NCBI GenBank assembly: GCA_947561395.2
Contig: OX387185.1
Span: 20,238,366-20,302,365 of the forward strand
Length of the DNA: 64,000 nucleotides
Source of the DNA: Buxus sempervirens
Taxonomy: Eukaryota > Streptophyta > Magnoliopsida > Buxales > Buxaceae
Direction: 5' to 3'
Shown: piece by piece, positions 36,732 through 49,158 of the stretch
Numbering within the stretch: position 1 is the first letter of the stretch
Layout: every line of letters starts with the position of its first letter
Made by a program: the position numbers and the translations under genes
Notes under the pieces: model-generated
Told to the model about the DNA's origin: nothing
Database searches by the model: none
What the model saw: the letters and a program-made list of their open reading frames with translations, nothing else

Positions 36732-39700
36732 TGTAAAACCCTGGATTTTCCTAAAAATAAAATAAATTAAATTACCCCCAAATATATAGAGAAGTTAAGA
36801 TTTAATTTAGGTATTGGAGGAATAACAATATAATCCAAGAGATATTAGTAATTAAATGAATAAATAATAATTTTGAGTAATTAGGAAATTAAATAGTAAC
36901 TCCAAATTAATTAGAAAAAAAAAAGAAAAGAGGATGATTTAGATAAATTGGGAGAGTAAATTAAATATAAAGGATAGGAGAAGATAGGTATTAATTCAAG
37001 TGCATTATATGGATAAGATTGATGTGAGGAATAAAGAGGAGAATTTTTGGAAAAAGATCCAAAGGTTAAATATGGAATTACAAGGAAAGGTTATTTTGGT
37101 CATTTTTCAATTAGCCAAATTAATATATTGAGTAATTAAATAATTAGAAGACTTGAAATATTTAAATAGACTTAATTTGGGTTAGGTTTGAATTTAAATA
37201 GCAAATTATGGCTTAAAAGTAGGAAAAAGCATACATTGGTGATTATGGTTGATAAGGAGCCTTAAATTTGGGGATAAGAGGAGCTTTGGGGTGTTTTAGT
37301 AATATTTTAAAATAAGAAATTAAATTAGCACGAAAATAAATTAAATTAAGTCTTTTTTTTATGAGATTCTTAAAAGAGGAATTAGAAAAAGGGATAAGAT
37401 AGGAAGGTTTCCTATTAAGATTGGGAATCCTATTTAGAAGGTCTCCTAAACCTATTAGGACTTCTAATTAAGTAAGTTTATAAAAGGGAAGGTCTAGGGA
37501 AGGTTTAGGGTTTTTAGCAAGTCAAAAATAAGGAGAAAGAAGAGGGGAATTCGTGCTTGGGGTTGGAGAAAAATAATGGAAAGAAGAGAGGAGAAAAGGA
37601 GGAGATTCTATGAGGAAAGAGGAGTTGTAGAGATGGCCGACCAGCCAACTTCGAACGACGACCCCCGGAGATCCAACCGTTGGTTTGGCCTGAAATTTTG
37701 AGGTTATGACCTACTCATGAGGGACTTCAATCGGAACAGTAGAAAATTGATTTGGAGGAGTTTAAGGTGGTGCGATCAAGCTCAGAAAATTGCTAGACGA
37801 GCAGATTTCTTGACAAATTTAAGATTTAGTTCATGTATTGAGGCAAGTAGCAAACCCTTGAAACTGGAGATAATGCATGTTTTCTTGTGATTTAGATGTT
37901 TATTCATGGTATTATTCGAGTTGGATTTCATTGGAAAAGTTTGATGATTTATCAAGATTTGATTTGGTGATTTAAAACTTTCTCTAGGAACCAAGAAAAG
38001 TGTTGATCATGAGTGGTTTAATTTAGAAAGACATCTTAGATAAATAGAAAGCTGAAGGAATTAGTTTAGGGGTGTCTTAGATCTAATTTAGGATGAAATA
38101 CATATATTTAGATCCAAATTAAAATAATAATAGAAGAATAAAGTTCGCAAAATTCAGCAAAACCCAGAAAATAGAAGAACTGGCCGAGCGCTCGAGTTAC
38201 CGCTCGAGTGCCAATGCAGGCACCCTCGCCTGTGTATTTCGAAACAGAACCCAGAAAGTTGTTGCCCAAAATACCGTTCGAGCGCATATACAAGCGCCCT
38301 ATATGTATACTTTAAATAGAACTTGAAAATCTAGTCGTCAAAACAGTCGCCCGAGCGCCCCTTCGAGTGACCAATGTTAGAAGTTTCAGATTTTGGGATT
38401 TGTGCCCAGATTTAATTTTTAATGATTTTTCTATAAATTCTAAAGTTGTAACACCTGTAACTAGGTTAATTTGAGATGTAGGAAGTGGTGGAATTAAATT
38501 TGAATTAAAGAATAGTAATTTGGGACGATGATTGTAAATATGAAACTTTTAGAGATATTTTAAGTAGAAAGAGGTCACAACCTATTTAGTTCTGATTTTG
38601 GCTAACCTAACCTATTCTTAAACTTCAATATAGACCTAAGTTACCTTTTGGAAGTACTAAATAACAGAGTTAATAAGTTTTGACACCTTAGGTTCTAAAT
38701 GAGGGAAAGTTGGACATTAATAGATAGTAAAAATAGAGAAGTTCTAATCAAGTGTTAGGAACATTGTTAATGTCTTGATTTATTCTCCATTCATTTGCGG
38801 TTTAGTTTTACTATTCATTTTTGCCATTGTGAAGGAGATTAGGCTATTGCCTCTATTGATTTATTTCGCCATTGCGGATGGGTTTTGGCTATTGCCATAT
38901 TGTTTATTCCGCTGTTGCGGGCGTGTTATTGGCACGATTGTGTCCTTGCTATTGCGGCTATCCCATGGTGTTTACTTTTCTTTCTATTATGGTTGAGTGA
39001 TACTGCTTCCTGTGGTTGAGTTGATATTAGCCTTTACGGTAGAGATGGGTATCCTCTGTTGTAGAGATGTGGTATCCTTTACGTAAAGATGTGGTTTCCT
39101 TTACGGTAAAGGTGTGTATGCCTCCTACTGTAGAAGTTTGTCCTCCTGCTTTCTATTATAGTATTGATTGATATGATATTAAGTTATTTAGAGTTTGATT
39201 GTGAGTTGTGTCTAGCAGGCTTATCGCTTACATGGATCCATAGAGTAGCTAATAAATGAAATTTTTTTCTGGAGTTTCTTATTCCGTGTCAATAGGCATT
39301 CCATCATCTCGAGGGTGGTACCGCTCCTAGATAGGTCGGTTGCTACGTTACCCACTCCTGGATAGGTTGAGCTGTACAAGCTAACTCATATTGGTTATTG
39401 GTTGTTGGTGGGTTCTTCCGTTGGTGTTGAATAGCCAGACTTCAGGGCGGCTGGTCCACTTGTATTTTGGTAAGGTAGCATATTGGCACATGTCTGTAGA
39501 ACTCTATTTACGATTCCATTAGTCCTGTGATGTCACAGATGTGGTATGCTGTTTGCCGTGATTTCTCTACATTATCGTTTTTCTTGTTGATGTTGGTTTA
39601 ATCGTACACCTCATGACTTATTTTATATAAACATGGACTGATTTCATGCATGCACCTTGCTACTTTTTGAGATTTATTCTCACTCTGGTTTCTCCCTGTT

Positions 39701-39964
39701 TTTTTCAGGTACACTTGCTGAGGATGACAAGCTTAGGTTAGTATGTAAAGGGGTAGTCAGTTTAGTTGTAAAATTAGTTTTATGAGATTAAGATCATTGT
39801 AATTGTTAAAGATTAGTTGTTAGTGGATATTATTTTTTGTTTCCGCATAGAACTCTGATGATGAAATTAATAAAGGCTTAAATGGATTCAGATTTTTAGT
39901 TGCTTTGGTTACTTACCATAACACCTCGGGTTTTGGGAAATGGACCCGGAACCGGGCCGTGACA
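36732..39964 (+). mobile_element. 3' LTR of element F (Tekay-like)
   Basis: Starts TGTAAAACCCTGGATTTTCC, ends CCGGGCCGTGACA, 3233 bp. TATA box TATAAAAG at 37489-37496. 'ggccgaccagcc' at 37635. GC-rich block at 38176-38375 with GAGCGCTCGAG and CGCTCGAGTG words. A TGAGA..TCTCA hairpin and CAG tract at 39668-39710. The outer flank is TGGGG (39965-39969), the same five bases as outside LTR E, and the Tat LTR sequence resumes there. Confidence 0.88.
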
Positions 39965-40849
39965 TGGGGGATGGCCCCCTTTTATAGTAAAAAAATGAAC
40001 CAAAAACAAATTTTGGTCACACTAAGTGATCGAATTTTAATTTTATGCCCAATGCCACTAAAACTTAATTTCTTCTTTATCCTTATCTTGTTTCAACGCA
40101 TCTCCATGTGTGAGAATGCGTTGTCACCTTCTCCTTCTTCTTTTTTTAATTATTTGATTTTTATGATTTATTAATATTATATTCTTTAGATTTTTGTTTG
40201 TTTAGAAGCACATGTATTTTTGATTTTCTTTTTATTTTCTATTTAATTTAATCAATAGATTTTTATGATATAATATTATTTTATTGTTAGATTTATATTT
40301 TTTTTGGTCCTTTCTTTAATTCTTGCTATGTGCAGTTTTGCCAGAACTTTGACTGCCTATAACTCTTTCATCTGGTGTCTGATTTCAGCAAACTTAGTGG
40401 CATTGGAATAAGATCGAGTACTCCTATCCACTGAGCTAGAGTTTAGCAACAAATTCTGGGTTTTTAGCAGAAGTGCGAAGTCTCATTCGGAATCTTAATC
40501 TGCTCATATCTCCTTATCCGGGACCATGATTTTGGCAAACTCAATTGCGTCAGGATTGTGTCGAGATGATCTCTCTGCTGGGATAAACTTGGACAACTGA
40601 TCTAGGGTTTAGCAGAAAGCAAATTTCTGCTCCCCTCAGGTTTGACCAGCCCATAACTTCTTCGTCCAGACTCAATTTGAGCAAACTCGGTTGCATTAGA
40701 ATCGTGTCGGAATTCTCTATTCAATGGTAAGAAGTATGGTAGTCGATTTGCACCAGATTAAAAAGTCAACTTTTTGACCCCTCAAGGTTTGAATTTTTAG
40801 TTAGGATTTTATTTTTTCATTTTTGGTGCGCAAAAATGAGGTGTTGACA
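39965..40849 (-). mobile_element. U3 part of a Tat-type LTR, continuing from 28315
   Basis: Ends GAGGTGTTGACA at 40849, the U3 tip, and matches 23500-24454 in order: TTTTATA, the hairpin region, 'gtgcagttttgccagaactttgactgc', 'gcaaacttagtggcRTTGGAAT', 'TTTGCACCAGAT'. TATA box TATAAAAGG at 39978-39986 (-). Together with 27.95-28.31 kb it is one LTR opened by the 28316-39964 insertion just downstream of the TATA box. No gene. Confidence 0.8.
40094..40123. repeat. Hairpin matching 23668-23701 with covarying arms
   Basis: Arms CAACGCATCTC (40094-40104) and GAGAATGCGTTG (40112-40123) pair with one bulged A. The centre CTCCATGTG is shared with the hairpin at 23668-23701. Two stem positions differ from that copy on both arms (G-C to A-T and A-T to C-G). 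Confidence 0.85.
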
Positions 40850-41247
40850 GCGACCTTTCGGGTCCTTAGATGGCCTCTTCCTAAAGGGGACCATCTTCTC
40901 TTGTTTACAACCAAGGTATAGAATCTCTTCCCCACCCAAAACCCCTTTAGTTTTAACTCAAAACAATGAGGGAGAGGCCCCGAGCCTCCTCCCTCCTTTC
41001 CCTTTGGATCAAACACGTAAGAATGTGGTTTTTATGTCTAAATTGGAATCGGAAAGCCACTGTGGGTCAACACAGTGACCCACAAGTATTACCAGACTCA
41101 CATGGGGAGGGGAACCCCGTTCCCCCCTGAAAAATTAAGTTTATGCATCTTTTAGTATGAACCGTATACACATATTGGTTTAGTCAAAACCATATGGTAT
41201 ATACAGTTTGGACCAAACCGTACGGAGTGTAGAATTTATTACAAAAA
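40850..41247 (+). mobile_element. Tat-type LTR fragment (element D, part 1)
   Basis: Resembles 9840-9990 in the other + oriented Tat LTR ('gaatctcttccccacc', 'gagaggccccgagcctcctccctcc'). It continues after solo LTR N at 43774. No gene is supported; an open stretch at 40801-41016 on - crosses the LTR junction and is not credible. Confidence 0.6.
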
Positions 41248-43773
41248 TGTAAAATCCCAAATTTTAATATAATTAAAATTTTGCTTTAGTAAATTAAAAT
41301 AATTTATAACTGGCAAATTTTACAAAAAGGGAGAAATAAAAGGTTTGAATTAGAGATTTCGGGTGAACCGGACGAGGAATTGTATTAATTAAGGAAATTG
41401 CCGAAGTGGCAAGCACCCAATCGGGCTTTAAACATGCATTGGCGGCAACTATATAAGGAGTGGCTGTTTCATTCGACAGTTTGGTTAGTTGGTATTCGAG
41501 TGATCTAGAGTTTCAAAGAAGGAAGAAGGAAAGCTAGGTTTTGAAGGAGAAGAAGGGAATTGTAGTGGAGGTTCATCAGCTCTGAAAATCAGATTTATGG
41601 AGAGGAAGTCAGGCTGTCATTTGGTTATCTGAGCGTCACAAATAGCTGGTTTCAAAGAGTAATCAAGTAAGTGATATTTTAGATTCGAAATTGATGCTTG
41701 ATACGGTAATTTTATGGAAATTCGGATTGAAATTGTTCAGATCTGGACAACGAAAGTAACTTTCATATTTTACAATTTTGAGAGGAGAATTATTGTTGTA
41801 GAATTCCGATCTGTGAAATTGAAGGTGTTTGGGACTCGAATTTGGCATTTTGATGTAAGTAGCACCTTTAAAATTCCGATTTATCACTTAGATTTGTGTG
41901 TTACAGAATTGAACATGACTTGAACTTGAACACTCTTTGTCTTGCACAAATAATGCCGGATGATGTGTGATTTATTGAAATTTTGGTTAGATTAAATCCA
42001 AGTATGTGTAGTTGAGTTGTCAAGTTAGTGTAGAATGTGATTGAAGTGGTTTGGGAGATAAATTTCAGTTCAGAGTTAGAGAATTCCCAGTTGCCGTAAG
42101 TTGTGATTCCGAGTTTTGTGGGATTGCCTAGCCAGGGTGCCTAGGTGCCCAGGCTAGGCTATCAAATTATATATGGGCGCCCAGTACGTTGCCTAGGCGA
42201 TGTACCAGGCGACCCACCTTTCAGAAAAATACATAGACACCCAGGCTAGGCGCCCATGCTAGGCGACCTAGCTACAAAAAGTTTGAATGCTGTTTTAATT
42301 GGTGATTTCATTTATGGAATTATTTTTATTAATAACTAAAGAGTGAATAAAGTAAAGTTGAGTAAATAAAGAGACACATTCTTCTGGAGGTGAACGGGAA
42401 TTTCATTATAATAAGAAATTGTGCATAGGTTACCAGGATAAGCTTATTCAAGATATTTGGCTACCAAATTACAACATGGAGGTTTTATGTTGATTTCGTC
42501 TTCTGTAGTATATCGCTGAGATTAAACTTAAGCTGTTCCAAAGGTAATTTCACAGTAAAATATCTTTATTAAATAATTGACTTCATATTTCCTCATTTAT
42601 GGTAGAAGTGTTGATATAAATAGAAGGTATTGGAGTTTTAATTACACTAGTGAGATTATAGATAAATTCTTATAAAATTTAGTTGGTTTAACTAAGTTGT
42701 GGTAATTAATTTCTAGTTTTACTAATCTTGTCACACTTGAACTATTAGTATGTGATTCTTACCTTGAATTATTTTGAAATAATATGATTATGGAAAGATT
42801 GTTCTTTGCTAGTTGTAATTCTTTGTTCACGCACGCATTTACATCATGTACTCGATGAGGCCTTCTCTGTACTAGTGGGTTGCGGCTTTCCCCCATTTTA
42901 TCATGTACTCAGACTATGACTGGTTAGTACCTGCCAACCCTTCGCTGTACTAGTTGGATTCTCCCGCAATAAGATGATGATCATGTACTCAGCTTCACAC
43001 ATAAGCCGGAAGGTGGCATAGTGGACAATGATATTACTCTAATTAAAGGCAGTCTTGTTTCATGAGTCCTTATGTGGCTTATTAAATTCTGATCGATACT
43101 ATTGATTTGGCTAGTAAATGAAGTCTATCTATTTTGTTTGGATTAAGGCTAGTCTCCTTTATGCATTTCCTCCATGATGGAAAGGCCTTCCATGAAGGAG
43201 TGGCTGCAACAACTCCGTTTCCACCATGAGGGTGAGGTCATATGTATTTCCACCATGAGGGCGATAATATGGATATTTGAGATGTTGCAATTGTTCTTAA
43301 ACTGGATTGTCTGGAGCTAGGTCTTAACCTCTCAAAATACTCAAATTTTCATTATTATTATTATTATTGTTTTGATTTACATATCTATTATTGTTTGGTT
43401 TACATGATGGATTCGGATTATTCGTGTTACCGTCACTGATATATATATATATATTATAACTGATTCATGTTTTAGAACTGATTAAAATATATTTAAGCAT
43501 GCATGTGCTACTTGCTGAGATATTCCTATCTCATCCGTTTTGTTTTCAAATCTTGGAGAGGACGATACCGGCGGGTATATGCTTGGTTTATGTGAGTTGA
43601 GAGTTGTGTTTACTATATTTTTGTATTCTGTTTGGGATTGTAGTTGATTCTGATTATGTAGTTACTATTTTATTCATGTTTTCCTTCACTTTGATTTATC
43701 GATCTTGTGTGAGAAATTAACCTTCGGAGAAGAGTTATGGTTTCACTACGTAACTTGAATTTGGGGCGTTACA
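41248..43773 (+). mobile_element. Solo Tekay-like LTR (N), imperfect target duplication
   Basis: Starts TGTAAAATCCCAAATTTTAA, ends TTGGGGCGTTACA, 2526 bp. Flanks AAAAA (41243-41247) and AGAAA (43774-43778) differ at one base. TATA box TATATAAGG at 41450-41458. GC-rich block at 42120-42275 built on GCCTAGGCGMC words. Hairpin TGAGATA-TTCC-TATCTCA at 43516-43533. (ATT)6 at 43351-43368 and (AT)8 at 43439-43454. Same subfamily as LTR L. Confidence 0.88.
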
Positions 43774-44624
43774 AGAAAGTTTGCAAATCCTAGTTTTTCT
43801 TAAATAAATAAGATTAAAATTAGTTACAATTAACTTGCCTTAATCCACCTTTTAGGACTTGGGCCAACCCTAGGCCCAATTAGGCCTCCTTTTGGGCCTT
43901 CCAACGGGGCCCACACCCTCCTTACTAACCCAAATCCACTCCTAATGTGGGATTTAAGCTGCATGGACAATCCTTGGGCCATTACCAAGCCCAATAAGCC
44001 CCTTTAAAATCTTTAAACCAACTCAAGGTTCTGCATCCCTAAAGACATATCCAAACTAAATAACCAAATCCTGAAGGGTCTTACCTTCAACAACCCAAAC
44101 GGGACTTAGGCTTTCTTTAAAGCCTAAACTGGCAAACCCATGGGCCTTACAATGGGGCCCACATCCTAGACCACATATTACCTTTAAGATAACAAGATAA
44201 AATCAAGTAAAGGGATCTACACCACATAGATGGTCCCACCCTGACTTAAAATAAAGAGTGCATATCGGCTTAGGAATGGGTGAGAATAAATCAAAGTTGA
44301 CTCATAACCAGGATGACCCATGGGATCCATCACTCGATGGGGCGGACCGGGGTGTTTACGGACTTCCCCGAACCATAACCGAGAACTTAGCAAGAATCTC
44401 AAGCCGCAGACCACCTAATAGACAAACACTAGGCACCCAAGTGTCTGCCTGCACCCCATCAGGCAATGGCGACTCCTCATTCCCCTACTTCCTTTCCCGA
44501 ATCCTGAAAGCATACGACTCTTCATGCTTTCATCAGATAACGCACGGGGACAAACATCCCTAAAAGGAGGCATGTACAACGTGCACCTCCTAGCAAGTGT
44601 GCGGACTACGGATCGACATGCGCA
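43774..44624 (+). mobile_element. 3' part of Tat-type 5' LTR of element D
   Basis: Carries 'gggccttccaacggggccca', 'gatggggcggaccggggtgt', 'cttccccgaaccataaccgag', 'ctgcaccccatcaggcaatgg' in the same order as 10080-10440, and ends near GACATGCGCA (44624). A PBS follows 5 bases later, so this is a 5' LTR of a + strand Tat element whose body is mostly gone. Confidence 0.75.
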
Positions 44625-44629
44625 AAGCT

Positions 44630-44647
44630 TGGCAACTCCACTGGGGG
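44630..44647 (+). other. Primer binding site of element D
   Basis: TGGCAACTCCACTGGGGG directly downstream of the LTR end. It compares with the element A site TGGTGACTCCGATAGGGAC. The tRNA is not identified. Confidence 0.7.
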
Positions 44648-45068
44648 CCCTCAACCCAGTCAGATCTTGGTGGATAAGAGTCAACAATAGGGGCCTATAG
44701 TTGGTTTAGAAAGGTTCTACCTAACCTTAGTGGTGCGGAATATATGTGAATACGTGATTTGGGAAAGTTCTGTCAAGCAAGACTTAAATGGCCTAAGGAA
44801 ACTGGGTCTTAAGAGGACCAATGTGACCCCTCCAGTTTCCTGGGAATTTTCCCAGAACGTCGATTAATGTACTATAGCAAGTAGTATAATGCTTTCTACA
44901 AATAAGTACACGGATTCAACTCATCCAATTAGACACAACATTCAACCACTTGCACACATGTGCACTCACAACACCGTGAATGAATTTAACAACTTTAATA
45001 AAAACTACGTGGGGTGACACGCGCGAGGGAGACCGCGTGAGTGATCCGAACTAACTTGAGATATGTGG
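44648..45068. other. Leader of element D joined to a diverged repeat copy
   Basis: The first 230 bp follow the PBS and hold no coding frame. From about 44915 to 45060 the sequence is a diverged copy of 45835-45965: 'aattagacacaac', 'ttgcacacatgtgcac', 'gtggggtgacacgcgcgagggag'. Since the second copy lies within a Tekay-like LTR fragment, this part may be LTR-derived too. Confidence 0.5.
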
Positions 45069-45982
45069 TGTAATGTCTCGAACCCTAGTCTATGCAAAAC
45101 TAGCACCAAACCCGAATCCGAAGTGCTACTGGGCCCAAAACTACTAATTACCAAACATTTAAATGCAAAGAGTTTCATTAATTATCAGAGTGCGGAGAGT
45201 TAAAACATTAAATTCATCAATATAAATTCATAAGTCTGGTAATTGGGTTTTCTAACACACTTTCTCTTATAATCAATTAAATCGTAAAATATCCATTAAG
45301 GTACATCTATATCAACCTCTAAAAGAAAAACTAAGCAAGATAAGAATGATCCTCAGCACATAAATCTGTAACTTCCCCTGCCAACCCCAAGGATGCTCTT
45401 ACGCAGAACAGCTGAAAACAAAACAAAACAAAACATGGGTGAGATACGAATATCTCAGTAGGTAACACTATTCATGAAAGAAAAACAGTTTATATATAAG
45501 GAAATAACATTGATATCATGCTCGATAAGATAAGCGAGTAATTACGGTCAATAAGATAAGCGAGTAATCACGGTACAAAACCAACATTAAATCAGTGCTC
45601 AATAAAGGACAGTTTATTATATAAATTCATTTCAAATAGAAGGGCAATGTAATATAAATCACATCTAAATGGTTTTTCAATTCACTGCAAGCATTTTTTT
45701 CCTACAATAATTCTACATTTTATTCATGTCTCATTAATATTCTATTTTAGAGTGAAAATTCTGTATTGCGTGAAAAATTTGTACTTCACTATAAACCAGA
45801 CTGCAAGGAACCCTTTGTCAGTCAAATATCCATACCAAACTCACCCGATTAGACACAATACTTAGCCTATTGCACACACGGGCACCTCACCACACCATGG
45901 ATGGTTTTTCTTGTAACTTTGTGGGGTGACACGCATGAGGGAGCCTGCGTTTATGATCTAACCCTAAATGAATGATGTGTTT
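45069..45982 (-). mobile_element. Tekay-like LTR fragment cut by element C
   Basis: Starts TGTAATGTCTCGAACC and shows the usual U5 order: a TGAGATA-CGAA-TATCTCA hairpin at 45440-45457, preceded by 'cagctgaaaacaaaacaaaac'. It breaks off at 45982, where the element C LTR begins. TGTTT (45978-45982) should be one copy of the element C target duplication. No gene. Confidence 0.75.
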
Positions 45983-47010
45983 TGTGCACGCGTCGGTAAC
46001 GCGGCACGGGAAAATTCAGAGTCGCCACCGCCTGATGGGGTGCAGGCGGACACCTGGGTGCCTAATCTTGTCTATTAGTCTAGTCTGCGGCTTGAGATTC
46101 TAAGTCGGTTCTCGGTTGCGGTCTGGGGAAGTCCGTAGACACCCCAGTCCGCCCCTGTCGGATGATGGGTCCCGTGGGTTCCCTGGTTTGAGTCAGCTTA
46201 CTTTGGTCTCACCCAACTCCTAATCTGGAATGCCATTGGGTTAAGTTTGGCGGGACCACCTGGGTGGTGTGGGTCCCTTTAGTTGATTTTATTTTGCTTA
46301 ATTTAGGTGATCTGAGTCTGATGGGGTGGGCCCCGTTGGGAGGCCCACGGTGTCCTTGGTGGGCTTGGGTAAGCCCATGCGCCTCTGGTGAGCCTCTGCC
46401 TAAGCCTAGGAGGCCCTATGGACTTGGGTGAAATGAATTGATTTTGCTTAGTTTGTTCAAGTTGGGGACTTATGTGATTTTCATGCCCTAAGTGGGTCGG
46501 CATTGGTTTGCGGGCCCCTAGGTGGGCCCCCATATTGGTGGCCGAAAAATGTTTTGATTTATCTTTGCAAAAATGCACTGGGTATTTGGATTGGGGCTTG
46601 TGGTCCAATTTTGGGCTTGAAAGCCCAGTTCTTTGAAGTCTAGTGTTTGCACCCTAACTTGGTTGATTAGTGGGCTTTGGCAGGCCCGATAGGCCCTCGC
46701 CCTTGGTCTCGGCCAAACCACACAATTCAAATACTCCTTCCGCACAACAAGGTTCGGGTGGGCCGCATTGGGTTTGGCCCGCCCGGTTCGATCAATTTAT
46801 TTTGCTTAACTTGTTCATTTTGCATGCTTTAGGGTTTATTGGGCTTGGTGGGCCCCGTTGGAAGGCCCACCAGTGTTTCCAATTGGACCAGCGTCCAGGT
46901 CCCATGTTGGGTTTCCGGGTGACTCGGAAACCCTATTGGTTGACTTGGTTTGGTTAAAAATAGCATGAAAATTCAACAAGGATCAAGAAGACACAAAAAA
47001 AGGCATTTCT

Positions 47011-47080
47011 GTGTGTATTCGGCCTTAGTTGCCGGATACACACAAGCTGTAGGTGATCCGGCCTGAGTTGCCGGATCACC
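47011..47080. repeat. Two long hairpins in LTR C
   Basis: Hairpin 1 (47011-47043) has 13-bp arms GTGTGTATTCGGC / GCCGGATACACAC with one T-G pair and loop CTTAGTT. Hairpin 2 (47052-47080) has perfect 11-bp arms GGTGATCCGGC / GCCGGATCACC and loop CTGAGTT. They occupy the place of the 22109-22252 cluster in the solo LTR. Confidence 0.95.
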
Positions 47081-48213
47081 ACAGAATTGCATTTTTTGGG
47101 GCTTTGCCAATGGGGATGCATCTTTGGGCTTCTTGGAGGCTTTCTACAAGTCATGTGGGCCCCCGGGAGGGCCCACCTTGGTTCAGATAGGGGGAGAAGC
47201 CTCATTTGGCTTCCTTTGGTGTGTCCCTTGGATCCATTTTGGGATTTCTCCACATGACCAAGAGGGCAAGGGTGAAGGCATGCATGCTAAAATCAGTCAA
47301 ACAAATGGGGGAGGGGATCATACTCTTATGTGTGGAAAGTAGTAAGTAAAAGGGCCATGCTAGCGCACACAACGATAGCATACTTGGTTCAACAAAAAAA
47401 AAAAAGAAAACAGCAGCCCTGCCTGGGGGATCATGTTGCTACCCAAGGTAGAGTGGCCAGAACAAGGGAAAGTGGAACATGGCCGTGGCTCCTTAGAGAG
47501 CACATTAGCACCCAAAAAACAGTAAACTAAAGGGCAAGCATGTGGACTCACTAATCACTCCAAAACAAGGAGTCAACAGGGGCAAGGATGAGCTGTTGGT
47601 GGTAAAAAAAACTGCAACCTATTGAGGTGGAGGATCATGCTAGAAGTGGGCTGGAGGTTAGCACATATGTGTGAGTTTAAAGTGATCAAACAAGATAGAC
47701 GTGCCGGGTATGCATACAAGTAAGAAGTAGTAAAAAAAAAATAACCGTAGCGAGACCACTACAGCTATCATTATGGGAGACCAAATGGCAACAAAGGTGG
47801 GGGGTTTGCTGCTGTCCCCAGCAGCAACCCGAGTGGGTCATACCAAGGGGAACTAGGGGCGAGGGGAACATGCTTTTTAACCACATACATCAAGTTAATA
47901 GTGGCGCAGGGAGGGGGACATGTTAGGACTACAAAACAGCAAATAAACCGGGGCATGGGGGGATGCATTGATGCATGCGGCAGCAACAAATTGGCGAGGT
48001 AAACACCAAAAAACAGTAACAAGGGTGGGGTAAAAATCATGGTGGATCGCATATTCATAGCCATGCACTTAAAGCAAATAAACCAACAAGCAATCCATGC
48101 ATGCGCCAATAAAAAAAACCCCTAAGCAAACTGCTGTAGATACACGGGCAGCAAGCTAAGAAAGGGAAGTTTAAACATGCTTTCACGATTGGGGGTGGCA
48201 GAAAGTGGGGTGA

Positions 48214-48231
48214 GGGGGGGGGGGGGGGGGG
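48214..48231 (+). repeat. Homopolymer run of 18 G
   Basis: An uninterrupted G run, preceded by GGGGTGA and a GGGGGTGG word. It could form a quadruplex; its exact length is also prone to sequencing error. Confidence 0.8.
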
Positions 48232-49138
48232 TAGGAGCTGGATCTTTCTTTCCGGTACTCACACCCCATTCATGGTGTATCAAACCAACTTTGTTGATAA
48301 ATAAAAAAACAAAGCAAACAAAGGGAACAAAGGGAATGGGATGCTGTTGCTGTCGCCAACACCAACCCCAAAACACCACGCATACCTACTATCCTACGTA
48401 AAAAGGAAGGGTCATGCTCTTGTCCAAAGGAACATGCTTCCTGCTCAGAAAACATACCAACACATGCATGTATTTCACCCTTGCCGACCATACCCACTGC
48501 TAGCAGCACATCTAATGGGGAAGCAAATCACCAAGAAGGGCAGAGAAGGGGGGGCTTAAGGGGTACACTGGATAACCAAGTACGAGGAGACATGCCTCCT
48601 CTTGAAACAACCCAAAACAGTGGCTGTGGGGGTCGAAGAGGGGCTGAAAAATCTCACCTCCTCCTCTTTAAAACCATCTACATACCTCTCCCTTACTTGG
48701 AGGTCTTCATATGGTGAGATGAGAACAAGTACATCCTTAAAATATCATGGAGTTGAGCTCATGCAAGAGAAGAATACATGCTTGGAAAAGGCCTTAGAAA
48801 ATTCTGGTTTTAACGTATATGCAACACAATACGTGGAGGAAACTTACCTGGTGGTTCTTGCACTCCTAGGTAAGGTGGAGACACCTCCTTGTGGTTGGGG
48901 AGCTGCTGGAAAGTCCTCTGATGCCCAAGCTCCACTCCAACAGCAACTAGGCTCCTTTAGCTTGGTTAAAGAAGTGAAGTAGAAGAAGGAAACAAGGATG
49001 GGATGGTCTTGGAAGGGAATGGGAGGGCAATGGGAGGCAAAGGGAGCTGAGAGGAGGGAGGTTCGCACCAACACAAGTGGGGGAAGGAAGCCTCGAACCA
49101 GCAAAAAGAGCCAACCCCCGGCCAGAGGTGGCTGTTGT

Positions 49139-49147
49139 GCTTTTATA
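49139..49147 (-). promoter_or_regulatory. TATA box of element C LTR
   Basis: TATAAAAGC on the - strand, 12 bp downstream of the first of several hairpins. Confidence 0.65.
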
Positions 49148-49158
49148 GACAATTTTAA

